From: Sinorhizobium sp. A49
GTDB lineage: Bacteria; Pseudomonadota; Alphaproteobacteria; Rhizobiales; Rhizobiaceae
Reading direction: 5' to 3'
Assembly: GCF_002002725.1 (NCBI RefSeq)
Contig: NZ_MUNW01000041.1
Coordinates: forward strand, 1-64,000
Length of the DNA: 64,000 nt
The notes beneath the pieces were generated by a model. That model ran no database searches. It saw only the letters and a list, made by a program, of their open reading frames with translations, and was not told the DNA's origin. Shown piece by piece: positions 1 to 8,933 of the stretch. How positions within the stretch are numbered: position 1 is the stretch's first letter; each line of letters starts with the position of its first letter. Position numbers and translations under genes: made by a program.

Positions 1-61
1 GACGGCACCCCATAGCGTGACACGGCAGAACATGACGACAACACGAGACGAGGAGAGAGAC

Positions 62-1243
62 ATGGCAATCGAGGGAACGAGCGAGAAACGCGAGCGGCGG
101 ATCCGGCTCGGCATGGTCGGCGGCGGCTCGGGCTCCTTCATCGGCGCGGTGCACCGCATTGCCGCCAGGCTCGACGATCACTACGAGCTGGTGGCCGGCG
201 CCCTGTCGTCGACACCGGACAAGGCCGAAAGCTCCGGCCGCGAACTTGGGCTCGATCCGTCGCGGGTCTATTCCGACTTCAAGCAGATGGCGATCCGCGA
301 GGCCAAGCTGAAGGACGGCATCGAGGCGGTGGCGATCGTCACCCCCAACCATGTGCATTATGCCGCGGCCAAGGAATTCTTGAAGCGCGGCGTCCATGTG
401 ATCTGCGACAAGCCGCTGACCTCGACGCTGTCGGATGCGAAGAAGCTGAAGAAGGCGGCTGACGACAGCGATGCGCTGTTCGTGCTCACCCACAACTACA
501 CCGGCTATCCGATGGTGCGCCAGGCGCGCGAGATGATCGCCAATGGTGACATCGGCGCTGTCAGGTTGGTGCAGATGGAATATCCGCAGGACTGGCTGAC
601 GGAGAATATCGAGCAGTCGGGCCAGAAGCAGGCGGCCTGGCGCACCGATCCGGCCCGCTCGGGCGCCGGCGGCTCGACCGGCGACATCGGCACCCACGCC
701 TATAATCTCGGCGCCTTCGTCTCCGGGCTGGAGCTCGAAGAACTGGCCGCCGATCTCGACAGTTTTGTCGAAGGCCGACAGCTCGACGACAATGCCCATG
801 TGATGATGCGTTTCAAGGCGAAGGACGGTCAGCGCGCCAAGGGGCTGCTCTGGTGCAGCCAGGTGGCGCCGGGCCACGAGAACGGGCTGATGGTGCGGGT
901 CTATGGCACCAAGGGCGGGCTCGAATGGACGCAGAAGGATCCGAACTATCTCTGGTACACGCCGTTCGGCGAGCCGAAGCGGCTGATCACAAGGGCTGGC
1001 GCCGGCTCAGGAGCTGCCGCTGCCCGCGTCAGCCGCGTTCCCTCCGGTCATCCCGAGGGCTATCTCGAGGGCTTTGCCAATATCTACACGGAAGCGGCGC
1101 GCGCGATCTTCGCCAAGCGCCGTGGCGAGACCATCGATCCCGCCGTCACCTATCCAACCATCGACGACGGCATGAAGGGCATGGCCTTCGTCGACGCCTG
1201 CGTCCAGTCGTCAAAACGAAACGGGGCGTGGGTAAAGGTGTAG
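62..1243 (+). CDS. Gfo/Idh/MocA family NAD(P)-dependent oxidoreductase
   Basis: Predicted cytosolic sugar or polyol dehydrogenase of about 393 residues. The N-terminus has a Rossmann fold with a glycine-rich loop (GGGSGSFIGA), followed by the family DKP motif (CDKPLTSTL) that contributes the active-site lysine, and then the C-terminal alpha/beta substrate domain. The start at 62 is chosen over in-frame GTG 17 and ATG 32 because a strong purine-rich Shine-Dalgarno (gaggagaga) lies directly before it. A strong terminator follows, and a GH1 glucosidase lies downstream, so a role in catabolism of a glucoside or modified sugar is likely; this is inference. The true substrate cannot be read from sequence. 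The gene may be the tail of an operon starting before the window. Confidence 0.85.
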   Translation: MAIEGTSEKRERRIRLGMVGGGSGSFIGAVHRIAARLDDHYELVAGALSSTPDKAESSGRELGLDPSRVYSDFKQMAIREAKLKDGIEAVAIVTPNHVHYAAAKEFLKRGVHVICDKPLTSTLSDAKKLKKAADDSDALFVLTHNYTGYPMVRQAREMIANGDIGAVRLVQMEYPQDWLTENIEQSGQKQAAWRTDPARSGAGGSTGDIGTHAYNLGAFVSGLELEELAADLDSFVEGRQLDDNAHVMMRFKAKDGQRAKGLLWCSQVAPGHENGLMVRVYGTKGGLEWTQKDPNYLWYTPFGEPKRLITRAGAGSGAAAARVSRVPSGHPEGYLEGFANIYTEAARAIFAKRRGETIDPAVTYPTIDDGMKGMAFVDACVQSSKRNGAWVKV

Positions 1244-1265
1244 CCAGAAAGCTTGCCTATGAGGC

Positions 1266-1292
1266 AAGGGCGGGGGATGCCCCGCCCTTTTT
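1266..1292 (+). terminator. Rho-independent terminator
   Basis: A perfect 10-bp stem (aagggcgggg / ccccgccctt) with a 4-base loop is followed by a T run. It lies 22 bases past the oxidoreductase stop and separates it from the glucosidase gene. Confidence 0.85.
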
Positions 1293-1407
1293 CGCGAGTT
1301 GACTTTTACCAGCACGGCTTTAGGCCGACCCGCAAGAAGAACGAAAATACATAAACGAAAGCGGCCGCCCGCCGGATGCGGGCCGCTGCGAAGGACGAGA
1401 CAGGCTG

Positions 1408-2775
1408 ATGATCGAAGCAAAAACCCTTGCCCGGCGTTTCCCGGGCGATTTCGTGTTCGGGGTGGCGACGGCCTCCTTCCAGATCGAAGGCGCCACCAAG
1501 ATGGACGGGCGCAAGCCATCGATCTGGGATGCCTTCTCCAACATGCCGGGCCGGGTCTTCGGCCGGCACAATGGCGACATCGCCTGCGACCATTACAACC
1601 GGCTCGACGAGGATCTCGACCTGATCGAGAGCCTCGGCGTCGAGGCCTACCGGTTTTCGATCGCCTGGCCGCGCATCATTCCAGAAGGCATCGGCCCGAT
1701 CAACGAGAAGGGCCTCGACTTCTACGACCGCCTCGTTGACGGCCTCAAGGCCCGCAACATCAAGGCTTTCGCCACGCTTTATCACTGGGACCTGCCGCTG
1801 GCGCTGATGGGCGACGGCGGTTGGACGGCGCGCACCACGGCTTACGCGTTCCAGCGTTATGCCAAGACAGTCATCGCCCGCCTCGGCGACCGGCTCGATG
1901 CGGTGGCGACGTTCAACGAGCCCTGGTGCTCGGTGTGGCTCAGCCATCTCTACGGCATTCATGCGCCGGGCGAGCGCAACATGGATGCGGCGCTGCACGC
2001 GCTGCATTTCACCAATCTGGCCCATGGCCTCGGTGTCGACGCCATCCGCTCGGAGCGGCCAAACCTGCCGGCCGGCATCGTCATCAACGCCCATTCGGTC
2101 TATCCCGGCAGTGATACCGATGCCGACAAGGCGGCGGCCGAACGCGCCTTCGATTTCCACAACGGCGTCTTCTTTGGTCCGATCTTCAAGGGCGAATATC
2201 CCGAGAGTTTCATGAGCACGCTCGGTGATCGTATGCCAGAGATCGAAGACGGCGACATGGCAACGATCTCGCGCCCGCTCGACTGGTGGGGCCTCAACTA
2301 CTACACGCCGATGCGCGTCAGCGACGATCCGACACCGGGCGTCGAGTACCCTGCGACGGTCAACGCCAAGCCGGTCAGCGACGTGAAGACCGATATCGGC
2401 TGGGAAGTCTATACACCGGCGCTCGGCCAGCTCGTCGAGACGCTCAACGCCCGCTACGACCTGCCCGATTGCTACATCACCGAGAACGGCGCCTGCTACA
2501 ACATGGGCGTGGAAGACGGTGCGGTCGATGACCAGCCGCGGCTCGACTACATCGCCGAGCACCTGTCGGTGACGGCGGACCTGATCGCCAAGGGTTATCC
2601 GATGCGCGGCTACTTCGCCTGGAGCCTGATGGACAATTTCGAGTGGGCCGAAGGCTACAGGATGCGCTTCGGCATCGTGTATGTGGACTACGAAACGCAA
2701 GTGCGCACGATCAAGAAAAGCGGCCACTGGTACAAGGCGCTGGCCGAAGAATTTCCGGGCGGCAATCACATCTGA
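1408..2775 (+). CDS. GH1 family beta-glucosidase
   Basis: Retaining beta-glycosidase of 455 residues, full length for family GH1. The N-terminus carries the GH1 signature (FVFGVATASFQIEG). The acid/base glutamate is E171 in TFNEPW and the nucleophile is E359 in ITENG, both at the expected spacing. No signal peptide is visible, so it should act on imported beta-glucosides in the cytosol. It has its own 160-base upstream region after a terminator, so it is probably transcribed separately from the upstream oxidoreductase. Aglycone specificity cannot be inferred. Confidence 0.93.
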   Translation: MIEAKTLARRFPGDFVFGVATASFQIEGATKMDGRKPSIWDAFSNMPGRVFGRHNGDIACDHYNRLDEDLDLIESLGVEAYRFSIAWPRIIPEGIGPINEKGLDFYDRLVDGLKARNIKAFATLYHWDLPLALMGDGGWTARTTAYAFQRYAKTVIARLGDRLDAVATFNEPWCSVWLSHLYGIHAPGERNMDAALHALHFTNLAHGLGVDAIRSERPNLPAGIVINAHSVYPGSDTDADKAAAERAFDFHNGVFFGPIFKGEYPESFMSTLGDRMPEIEDGDMATISRPLDWWGLNYYTPMRVSDDPTPGVEYPATVNAKPVSDVKTDIGWEVYTPALGQLVETLNARYDLPDCYITENGACYNMGVEDGAVDDQPRLDYIAEHLSVTADLIAKGYPMRGYFAWSLMDNFEWAEGYRMRFGIVYVDYETQVRTIKKSGHWYKALAEEFPGGNHI

Positions 2776-2839
2776 TGACTGAGGCTTGCGCGCCCGTTGA
2801 GGTGTGCAGATCATCAGGTTGATGACAAACCACTGCGAT

Positions 2840-2865
2840 AGCCTGTTTGACGGGCGAAACAGGCT
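2840..2865 (+). terminator. Hairpin after the glucosidase, possible terminator
   Basis: A 9-bp perfect stem (agcctgttt / aaacaggct) with an 8-base loop lies 65 bases after the GH1 stop. The following T tract (gttct) is weak, so termination is uncertain, and it may belong to the adjacent repeat. Confidence 0.4.
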
Positions 2866-2868
2866 GTT

Positions 2869-2990
2869 CTCCTCATCCTCGCCCTTGTGGCGGGGATCCG
2901 GCGGCCCGACGTCGTCAGGGCCAAAAGGCTTTTCAACCCAAGGACTTGGGTTGTCTGGATTCCTGTGTCAGGCACAGGAATGAGGGCGGC
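2869..2990. repeat. RIME-like palindromic mosaic repeat
   Basis: This fills most of the gene-free stretch 2776-3089. It is made of consecutive palindromes: caacccaag/cttgggttg with a 2-base loop at 2934-2953, and ttcctgtg/cacaggaa at 2960-2980. The ends read cctcat and atgagg in inverted order. This arrangement resembles the rhizobial intergenic mosaic elements (RIME family). The family name is from memory, while the palindromes are read directly. It lies between two convergent genes. No coding potential is apparent. Confidence 0.6.
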
Positions 2991-3089
2991 TTGGACGTCG
3001 TCAAGACACTCGAATGTCGAACAGTCGTATGGATGACTTCGTCATCGGTCTGGGTCTTGTGCGCCCATCGAGGCGTGCAAGGCATCCTG

Positions 3090-3980
3090 TCAATCGAAAC
3101 GTCCCGAAGTCGCCTTGCGCACCGGCAGCACTTCGAGACTGCCGCGATCGAGCTGGGCAAGAACTTCCTTGAAACCGAAGCGCGGCTTCCATCCGAGCGC
3201 GCCGATGGCAGCGCTTGGGTCGTAGATCCGGTCGATCGAGGCAGGCAGCGACCAGCCGCGTTCGGCAAAGGCCTGGGAGAATTTGCTCGCCCGCTCGCGC
3301 AGAATAGAGTCGGCGTCGCTTGCCAGATGCCGGCAATCCGTCGGCAGGAAGGCTGGCTCGCCCGAAACGATGAAGCGCTGGAAGGCCGGTCCGTCATTGT
3401 CGAGCGCTGCGACATGCGCGTCGGCCACATCGCGAACGTCGATGCCTCGGTGCAGCCGATAGGCTGCCATCCGGTCGGCCTGCTCGGGGAAACACCGGGA
3501 CATGCGCAGGACGCGGATCTGCAGCGACCGGTCGGCGGCGTTTTCGAGCAACGCTTCGGAGGCCAGCTTGGTGTGGTGGTAGATCGTGTGGGGTTGCGGC
3601 GCTGTTTCCTCGGTGATCCACGTGCACGCATTCGCCTTAACGGCATGTCCGTATAGCGCTGTCGTGCTGGTGAAGACGATGCGGCTGACGCCGGTGGCTT
3701 GGGCTGCGGCGATGATCAGATGAGTACCCATCACATTGACGCGCTCGAATTCGGTGTCGGGGATCGTATCGATGTGCGGCGCATGCAGCGCTGCCGTGTG
3801 AATGACGGCATCGGCACCTTGCATGGCGCGCTCGAGCAGGACGCCATCGACAAAATCGCCGGTGATCTCAGTCGTTGCGAAAGGCGCACGATCGATGCCG
3901 ACCACGTCATGGTGAGGCGCCAGCGCATTGTAGATCGCCCGGCCGACGCGCCCCGAACTTCCGGTCAAAACGATACGCAT
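3090..3980 (-). CDS. NAD(P)-dependent epimerase/dehydratase (extended SDR)
   Basis: Extended short-chain dehydrogenase of about 296 residues. The Rossmann motif TGSSGRVGRA sits at the N-terminus, with the catalytic YxxxK as YHHTK in the middle. The start at 3980 is chosen over an upstream in-frame ATG because the annotated family starts with MRIVLTG and a ggagag Shine-Dalgarno precedes it. Members act on nucleotide sugars, uronates or related carbonyls; the exact substrate is unknown here. It is convergent with the glucosidase gene and divergent from the TerC gene, and no operon partner is visible. Confidence 0.85.
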   Translation of the reverse strand: MRIVLTGSSGRVGRAIYNALAPHHDVVGIDRAPFATTEITGDFVDGVLLERAMQGADAVIHTAALHAPHIDTIPDTEFERVNVMGTHLIIAAAQATGVSRIVFTSTTALYGHAVKANACTWITEETAPQPHTIYHHTKLASEALLENAADRSLQIRVLRMSRCFPEQADRMAAYRLHRGIDVRDVADAHVAALDNDGPAFQRFIVSGEPAFLPTDCRHLASDADSILRERASKFSQAFAERGWSLPASIDRIYDPSAAIGALGWKPRFGFKEVLAQLDRGSLEVLPVRKATSGRFD

Positions 3981-4222
3981 CCGCTCTCCTGCCCTTCGAC
4001 TCAGTCTTGCCGTGTTTCGTAGCAGAGAACTGTGGTCAGTAAACCGTGGTGGGCGCGGTATTCCCTCCACAATGTTGGACAATCAACGCGCTGCGCGCGG
4101 CCATCATTCCGGTGCTTATTGCGAAGCTGTCCGTATCGGCCCCTTGATCCGCCGAGTCCCCTTGTTCTATGCGTTAGCGATAGCGAATGGGCGCGCCGCG
4201 CGCGTCTGGGGGACCATCGTTC

Positions 4223-4855
4223 ATGGAAATTTTCACCTCCGCCGGGTTGCTGGCGCTCATGCAGGTCATCGTCATCGACCTGGTTCTGGCCGGCGACAAC
4301 GCCGTCGTCATCGGCCTTGCAGCCGCTGGCCTGCCGAGCGAGCAGCGCCGCAAGGCGATCCTGGTCGGCATTCTCGCGGCCACGGTGCTGCGCATCGCCC
4401 TTGCCAGCGTTACCGTGCAGCTTCTCGACATCATCGGACTGCTGCTGGCTGGCGGCCTTCTGCTGCTCTGGGTCTGCTGGAAGATGTGGCGCGAGATTCG
4501 CGCCGGCGGAGCGGAGGATTTCGAAGGCGAGGGCGTCAATTCGGCGCCGCGAAAGACATTCCTTCAGGCCGCCATCCAGATCGTCATCGCCGACGTCTCG
4601 ATGTCGCTCGACAACGTGCTGGCCGTCGCTGGCGCCGCGCGCGAGCATCCGACCATCCTCGTCTTCGGTCTCATCCTGTCGATCGCGTTGATGGGCATTG
4701 CCGCCAGCTTCATCGCAAGGCTGCTCAACCGCTACCACTGGATCGCCTATGTCGGTCTTGCCATCATTCTCTACGTGGCGCTCAACATGATCTATCGCGG
4801 TTCGCTCGAGGTCTGGCCGCATCTGGCACCGGTGGCCCACGCCATCGGCGTTTGA
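4223..4855 (+). CDS. TerC family integral membrane protein (YjbE type)
   Basis: Polytopic inner-membrane protein of 210 residues with about six to seven hydrophobic segments. Two copies of an acidic membrane motif are visible, VLAGDNAVV near residue 25 and MSLDNVLAV in the second half, which is the internal-repeat signature of TerC proteins. The family is linked to manganese or other metal export and to loading of exported metalloenzymes. The start at 4223 (MEIF) follows a gggggac ribosome site and is preferred over the in-frame ATG at 4187. Upstream I could not recognise the manganese riboswitch that precedes some relatives. Confidence 0.85.
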   Translation: MEIFTSAGLLALMQVIVIDLVLAGDNAVVIGLAAAGLPSEQRRKAILVGILAATVLRIALASVTVQLLDIIGLLLAGGLLLLWVCWKMWREIRAGGAEDFEGEGVNSAPRKTFLQAAIQIVIADVSMSLDNVLAVAGAAREHPTILVFGLILSIALMGIAASFIARLLNRYHWIAYVGLAIILYVALNMIYRGSLEVWPHLAPVAHAIGV

Positions 4856-5234
4856 CCGTCAAAGACAGATCGGTTGCATCGGCCCGTTTTTCGGGTCGAT
4901 GCCAGCCTATCCGCGGGCGGATCTGTCCACGAAAGAGCGGTTTTTTCCGCAAACGCCTCGCAAGCCGAAAAAACATACCTGTAAACGTGGGGCTCCATTG
5001 TCCATAAGCGCCGTGGATTATGTCGCATGTCCTTCCTGCGGCAACAACGTTGAACTCACCGGTTGGCTAATGCTAGAGAAGTGCTCCCTGTTGCGAATGC
5101 GTTGTCGAATGTCGGCCTGACAAGACGCGCCTTCCATCCCGCGCCGTGAGCCCGGGATCTCCAAGTTTCGAGCATCCGAGAGCACCTATGTACCCGTCCA
5201 TAACGATAACGCCTCTTTCGGGGGTATCCGAGCG
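4856..5234. other. Gene-free stretch upstream of metN
   Basis: This 379-base stretch is a candidate promoter and leader for metNIQ. A short open frame at 4899-5120 contains one CPSC motif but has no ribosome site or family resemblance and is not called. I looked for a SAM-II-type aptamer, common ahead of methionine genes in alphaproteobacteria, and did not recognise one. Confidence 0.4.
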
Positions 5235-6317
5235 ATGAGCGTTTCCGCCTACAAAACGCCGGCGCCCGGCGATGCCGCCGTCGTCTTCGACGGCGTATCC
5301 AAGCATTTCGCTGCGTCCGGTAAGAGCGGCGGTTTTACCGCGCTCGACAACGTCTCGCTTTCGGTCGGCCGCGGCTCGATCACCGGCATCATCGGCCGCT
5401 CCGGCGCCGGCAAGTCGACGCTGATCCGCCTCGTCAACGGGCTGGAAAAGCCGACCGGCGGCAAGGTGCTTGTCTATGGAGTCGATGTCGGCGCGCTTGA
5501 TGAAGCAGGCCTTCGTGAATTGCGCCGCTCGGTCGGCATGATCTTCCAGCATTTCAATCTGCTCTCATCGCGCACCGTGTTCGGCAATGTGGCACTGCCG
5601 CTCGAAATCGCCGGCATGGACAAGCATGCGATCGAGAAGCGCGTGCGGCCGCTGCTCGACCTCGTCGGGCTGGCCGACAAGCATGGTCGTTATCCCTCGG
5701 AGCTTTCCGGCGGCCAGAAGCAGCGGATCGGCATCGCCCGGGCGCTGGCGACCGAGCCGAAGCTCCTGCTTTCAGACGAAGCGACGTCGGCGCTCGATCC
5801 CGAGACGACGCAATCGATCCTCGAACTCCTGAAGCGCATCAATGCCGATCTCGGCCTGACGGTGCTGCTCATCACCCACGAGATGGAAGTGGTGAAGGCT
5901 GTGACCTCGGACGTTGCCGTCATCGATCACGGCCGCATCGTCGAACGCGGCCATACCTTCGACGTCTTCACTCATCCAAAGCACGAGACGACAAGGGCGA
6001 TGCTCTCAGGCCTGCCCGGTTCGAAACTGCCTGATGCCGTATCGCGGGCGCTGAAGCCGCAGGCGACTATCGGTGACCGCGCCGTCGTGCGTCTGACCTT
6101 CTTCGGTGCGGCGGCAGAACGGCCGCTGATTTCGCAGCTGATCAAGTCTGTCGGTGCCGAGGTCAACATCATTGCCGGCACGATCGACGAGATCGGCGGC
6201 CGTCCCTACGGTTCGCTGGTCGTCGCCTATGGCGCAGACGCGGAAACCGCAGGCCGCGCCGAACGCTTCTTCACCGAAAACGGTCTGGTCACGGAGGTGC
6301 TCGGCTATGTCGCCTGA
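5235..6317 (+). CDS. metN: Methionine ABC transporter ATP-binding protein
   Basis: ATPase of the D/L-methionine importer, 360 residues. The Walker A motif GRSGAGKS is at 54-61, the ABC signature LSGGQ at 157-161, and Walker B LLLSDE at 177-182. The C-terminal ~85 residues form the NIL (ACT-like) domain that binds methionine and mediates trans-inhibition, so full feedback control is expected. It overlaps metI by 11 bases, implying translational coupling. Together with metI and metQ it makes a complete importer. Confidence 0.95.
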   Translation: MSVSAYKTPAPGDAAVVFDGVSKHFAASGKSGGFTALDNVSLSVGRGSITGIIGRSGAGKSTLIRLVNGLEKPTGGKVLVYGVDVGALDEAGLRELRRSVGMIFQHFNLLSSRTVFGNVALPLEIAGMDKHAIEKRVRPLLDLVGLADKHGRYPSELSGGQKQRIGIARALATEPKLLLSDEATSALDPETTQSILELLKRINADLGLTVLLITHEMEVVKAVTSDVAVIDHGRIVERGHTFDVFTHPKHETTRAMLSGLPGSKLPDAVSRALKPQATIGDRAVVRLTFFGAAAERPLISQLIKSVGAEVNIIAGTIDEIGGRPYGSLVVAYGADAETAGRAERFFTENGLVTEVLGYVA

Positions 6318-6972
6318 TATCCTGCTGAAGATCTGGGGCGCCACGCTCGACACGCTCTACATGGTCGCGGCCGCCGGCCTGATCGGATCGCTGATCGGCC
6401 TGCCGATCGGCATATTCCTGGCCACCAGCGGCAAGGGCGAGCTCTTCCCGGCGCCGATGACCAACCGCATCGTCGGGCTGATCGTCAATGCCGCACGCTC
6501 GACGCCGTTCATCATCCTCGTCGTCGCCATCATTCCCTTTACCCGGCTTCTCACCGGCACGTCGATCGGCACCAAGGCGGCGATCGTGCCTCTGACGATC
6601 GCCACCATTCCCTTCGTCGCGCGTCTCGTCGAGGCGGCGATCCGCGAGATCGACAAGGGGCTGATCGAAGCGGCCCGCGCCATGGGTGCGACACCGATGC
6701 AGATCGTCTTCAAGGTGCTGTTGGCGGAGGCGCGCCCGGCGCTGACGATGGCGCTGACCATGACTGCCGTCAGCCTCATCGGTTACTCCGCCATGGTCGG
6801 TGCCGTCGGTGGCGGCGGGCTCGGCGATCTCGGCATCCGCTATGGCTACCAGCGCTTCATGCCCGACGTGATGCTGGTCGTCGTCATCGTGCTGATCGTG
6901 CTGGTGCAACTCGTACAGAGCGCCGGCGACGGGCTGGCGCGTCGCTTCGACAGGCGCAGCCGCAAGAACTGA
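6307..6972 (+). CDS. metI: Methionine ABC transporter permease
   Basis: Inner-membrane permease of 221 residues with five predicted transmembrane helices. The EAA loop that docks on MetN is visible as [22 protein letters not shown]-like sequence in the second half. The ATG at 6307 lies inside the end of metN, and alternative in-frame starts further upstream are rejected because they would overlap the NIL domain and lack a ribosome site. It is the middle gene of metNIQ. Confidence 0.94.
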   Translation: MSPDILLKIWGATLDTLYMVAAAGLIGSLIGLPIGIFLATSGKGELFPAPMTNRIVGLIVNAARSTPFIILVVAIIPFTRLLTGTSIGTKAAIVPLTIATIPFVARLVEAAIREIDKGLIEAARAMGATPMQIVFKVLLAEARPALTMALTMTAVSLIGYSAMVGAVGGGGLGDLGIRYGYQRFMPDVMLVVVIVLIVLVQLVQSAGDGLARRFDRRSRKN

Positions 6973-7010
6973 TTTCCCAGGACACTTAAGTTACCAACAA
7001 GGAGATACCC

Positions 7011-7787
7011 ATGAAGAAGCTCATCATTGCTGCGGCAATCGCAGCACTTTCCGCCGGTGCGGCGTTCGCCGAAACCATCAAGGTCGGTGTGACGCCGGGC
7101 GAACATGCCCAGATCATGGAAAAGGTGAAGGAAGTTGCAGCCCCCAAGGGCCTCGACATCGAGATCCTCGAATTCTCCGATTATGTCGTTCCGAACCAGG
7201 CGCTTGCCGACGGTGACCTCAACGCCAACTCGTTCCAGCACCAGCCCTATCTCGACAACCAGATCGCCGATCGCGGTTTCGATATCGTCAGCGTCGGCAC
7301 CACCATCACCACGCCGATGGGCGTTTATTCAAGCAAGGTGAAGAGCCTCGACGAGTTGAAGGACGGCGCGACGATCGGTATCCCGAACGACCCGACCAAT
7401 GGCGGCCGCGCCCTGCTCGTGCTCGCTTCCAAGGGCCTGATCAAGGTCAAGCCGGAAGTCGGCCTGAAGGTGACCCCGTCCGACATCACCGAAAACCCGA
7501 AGAACATCACGTTCGCCGAACTGGACGCAGCCCAGCTGCCGCGTTCGCTGGCTGACGTCGATGCGGCCGTGATCAACACCAACTACGCGCTCGAGGCCGA
7601 CCTTCACCCGAAGGAAGACGCCATCGCCATCGAAGGCGAAAAGTCGCCCTATGCCAACGTCATTGCCGTGCGCACTGCCGACAAGGATGCACCCTGGGTG
7701 AAGACGCTCGTCGAAGCCTACCACGATGAGAAGGTCCGTACCTTCATCAACGAGACCTTCAAGGGCGCGTTGATCCCGAGCTGGTAA
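7011..7787 (+). CDS. metQ: Methionine-binding periplasmic protein
   Basis: Solute-binding protein of the NlpA/MetQ family, 258 residues. A Sec signal peptide spans 1-20 and ends in AAFA before ET, so cleavage is by signal peptidase I and there is no lipobox cysteine. Many MetQ proteins are lipoproteins, so here it should be soluble in the periplasm. A perfect aaggaga Shine-Dalgarno precedes the start. It is the last gene of metNIQ and is followed by a strong terminator. Confidence 0.94.
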   Translation: MKKLIIAAAIAALSAGAAFAETIKVGVTPGEHAQIMEKVKEVAAPKGLDIEILEFSDYVVPNQALADGDLNANSFQHQPYLDNQIADRGFDIVSVGTTITTPMGVYSSKVKSLDELKDGATIGIPNDPTNGGRALLVLASKGLIKVKPEVGLKVTPSDITENPKNITFAELDAAQLPRSLADVDAAVINTNYALEADLHPKEDAIAIEGEKSPYANVIAVRTADKDAPWVKTLVEAYHDEKVRTFINETFKGALIPSW

Positions 7788-7814
7788 TTTCCAGAGCGTA
7801 GAAACCGACTACCG

Positions 7815-7849
7815 AACCGCGCGCCGCACCCGGCGCGCGGTTTTCTTTT
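7815..7849 (+). terminator. Rho-independent terminator of metNIQ
   Basis: A perfect 12-bp GC-rich stem (aaccgcgcgccg / cggcgcgcggtt) has a 4-base loop and is followed by ttttctttt. It starts 27 bases after the metQ stop. Confidence 0.9.
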
Positions 7850-8002
7850 GAATGCCGCTCGTTGCGCGCTATGTTTGCTGAGGCGCCGCGCTCTCTCGGA
7901 TTTGCTTGCTGCGCTTCACGCTCGTGTTTCTGCGCATGTCGTTATCGCAAAACCGCGGCACACTTTTGCGCAACATGCTCTAAATCTCAGGAGGAGGCAG
8001 GC

Positions 8003-8401
8003 ATGAAGGGTGGATGCCACTGCGGCGCTATCCGGTATCAGACCAGGCGCGCGCCGTCCTATTCCGGCTTTTGCCATTGTCGCGACTGCCAGCGGATCAC
8101 CGGTACCGGTCATTGCTGCTACATGATCTTCGATCGTTCGGATGTGGTCGCGACCGGGTCCTGTCGCAGCTACCAGACCGTTGCTGCAAGCGGCAACATC
8201 ACCGTCCGCCATTTCTGCGACACCTGCGGCAGCCAGATTTTCGGCAGCGGCGCGCCGGGCGATTCTCGGCTGACGATCTATGCTGGCACGCTGGACGATC
8301 TTTCCGAGTTCAGCCCGACGGAAGCAATCTTTACCCGCAGCCGACCCGAATGGGATCGTGCGGCGATGGCGCTTGCGGAATGCGAGGCGCTGCCGGATTA
8401 G
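8003..8401 (+). CDS. GFA family zinc protein
   Basis: Protein of 132 residues with the GFA (glutathione-dependent formaldehyde-activating enzyme / CENP-V-like) fold. Zinc ligands are visible: C5 and C7, C24, C26 and C29, and C72 and C75 in the HFCDTCGS element. Most family members have no proven activity, so the formaldehyde label should not be taken literally. The start at 8003 follows an aggagga ribosome site; the frame is open further upstream but without supporting signals. Confidence 0.85.
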   Translation: MKGGCHCGAIRYQTRRAPSYSGFCHCRDCQRITGTGHCCYMIFDRSDVVATGSCRSYQTVAASGNITVRHFCDTCGSQIFGSGAPGDSRLTIYAGTLDDLSEFSPTEAIFTRSRPEWDRAAMALAECEALPD

Positions 8402-8421
8402 AACTGCGAGGCCGAGATTTT

Positions 8422-8640
8422 CCCCTCACCCTAACCGTTGTAACTTGCATCGCAGCACCTGTGTTATGTCTGGTGGTGCGGTGGCGGATGGGATGCGGAC
8501 CAGGCCCGCGGGTTGCCTCCGGCTTCCGTTACGGAAGCGGCGGATTTGGTGTGAACGGGTGGCTCTTCGGAGTTCGGACGGTGCGGCATTTCCCTTCGCC
8601 CCGCGAACCGGGGAGAAGGTGCCGGCAGGCGGATGAGGGG
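8422..8640. repeat. Rhizobial palindromic repeat, copy A (reverse orientation)
   Basis: The left end reads cccctcaccctaacc and the right end reads a ccccg/cggggagaagg hairpin followed by ggatgagggg. These are the reverse complements of the two ends of the copy at 24414-24564. The interior is longer and diverged, so this copy is rearranged. It carries no plausible gene. Confidence 0.6.
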
Positions 8641-8661
8641 CGAACTCGCCGTAGCCCGCTT

Positions 8662-8933
8662 TAGAGCGCTTCATCTTTAAACGGAAGCAATTCTGTTGGC
8701 TCAAAACGGCCGCTCCACACGAAGGATGGCGCTGAGCGATGCCGATCCATCGAGCAAGCCATCCGACACAGTGGGCGGCCGTTTTCAGCCAACCCGAAGG
8801 GCCGGATGAATTTTGGCCATTGCCGGCGGTGGCCGTCTCGACCGCAGCGTCAGCTGCGCTCTTCGCCAACCGCCTTGGTCCTGGCCGAAATTCCTTCCGG
8901 CAGAATGCCTCCGTTTAAAGATGAAGCGCTCTA
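8662..8933. repeat. Foldback (MITE-like) element with nested inverted repeats
   Basis: Terminal inverted repeats of 24 bp match perfectly (8662-8685 and 8910-8933). Inside are two further inverted-repeat hairpins. The first is 8695-8718 with 8771-8793 (one mismatch and one indel), and inside it 8724-8730 with 8758-8764. The second is 8801-8819 with 8882-8901. As single strand the whole folds into an outer stem plus two arms. The right terminus includes the trhO stop codon. No open frame of transposase type is present. It may be a non-autonomous element or a structured 3' UTR. Confidence 0.7.

Noticed and set aside
2847-3656. 269-codon open frame on the plus strand
   Set aside because: It begins in the palindromic repeat and continues opposite the well-supported SDR gene.
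3981-4222. Manganese (yybP-ykoY) riboswitch ahead of the TerC gene
   Set aside because: The conserved internal-loop sequences could not be recognised in this gap.
4899-5120. Short open frame with a CPSC motif upstream of metN
   Set aside because: A single CxxC pair, no second pair, no ribosome site and odd composition. It is more likely leader DNA.
4856-5234. SAM-II-type riboswitch ahead of metNIQ
   Set aside because: I looked for the conserved pseudoknot segments of the alphaproteobacterial motif and did not find them. An Infernal search would settle it.
8402-8933. Insertion sequence with a transposase
   Set aside because: The inverted repeats are real, but no open frame inside shows a DDE or other transposase motif.
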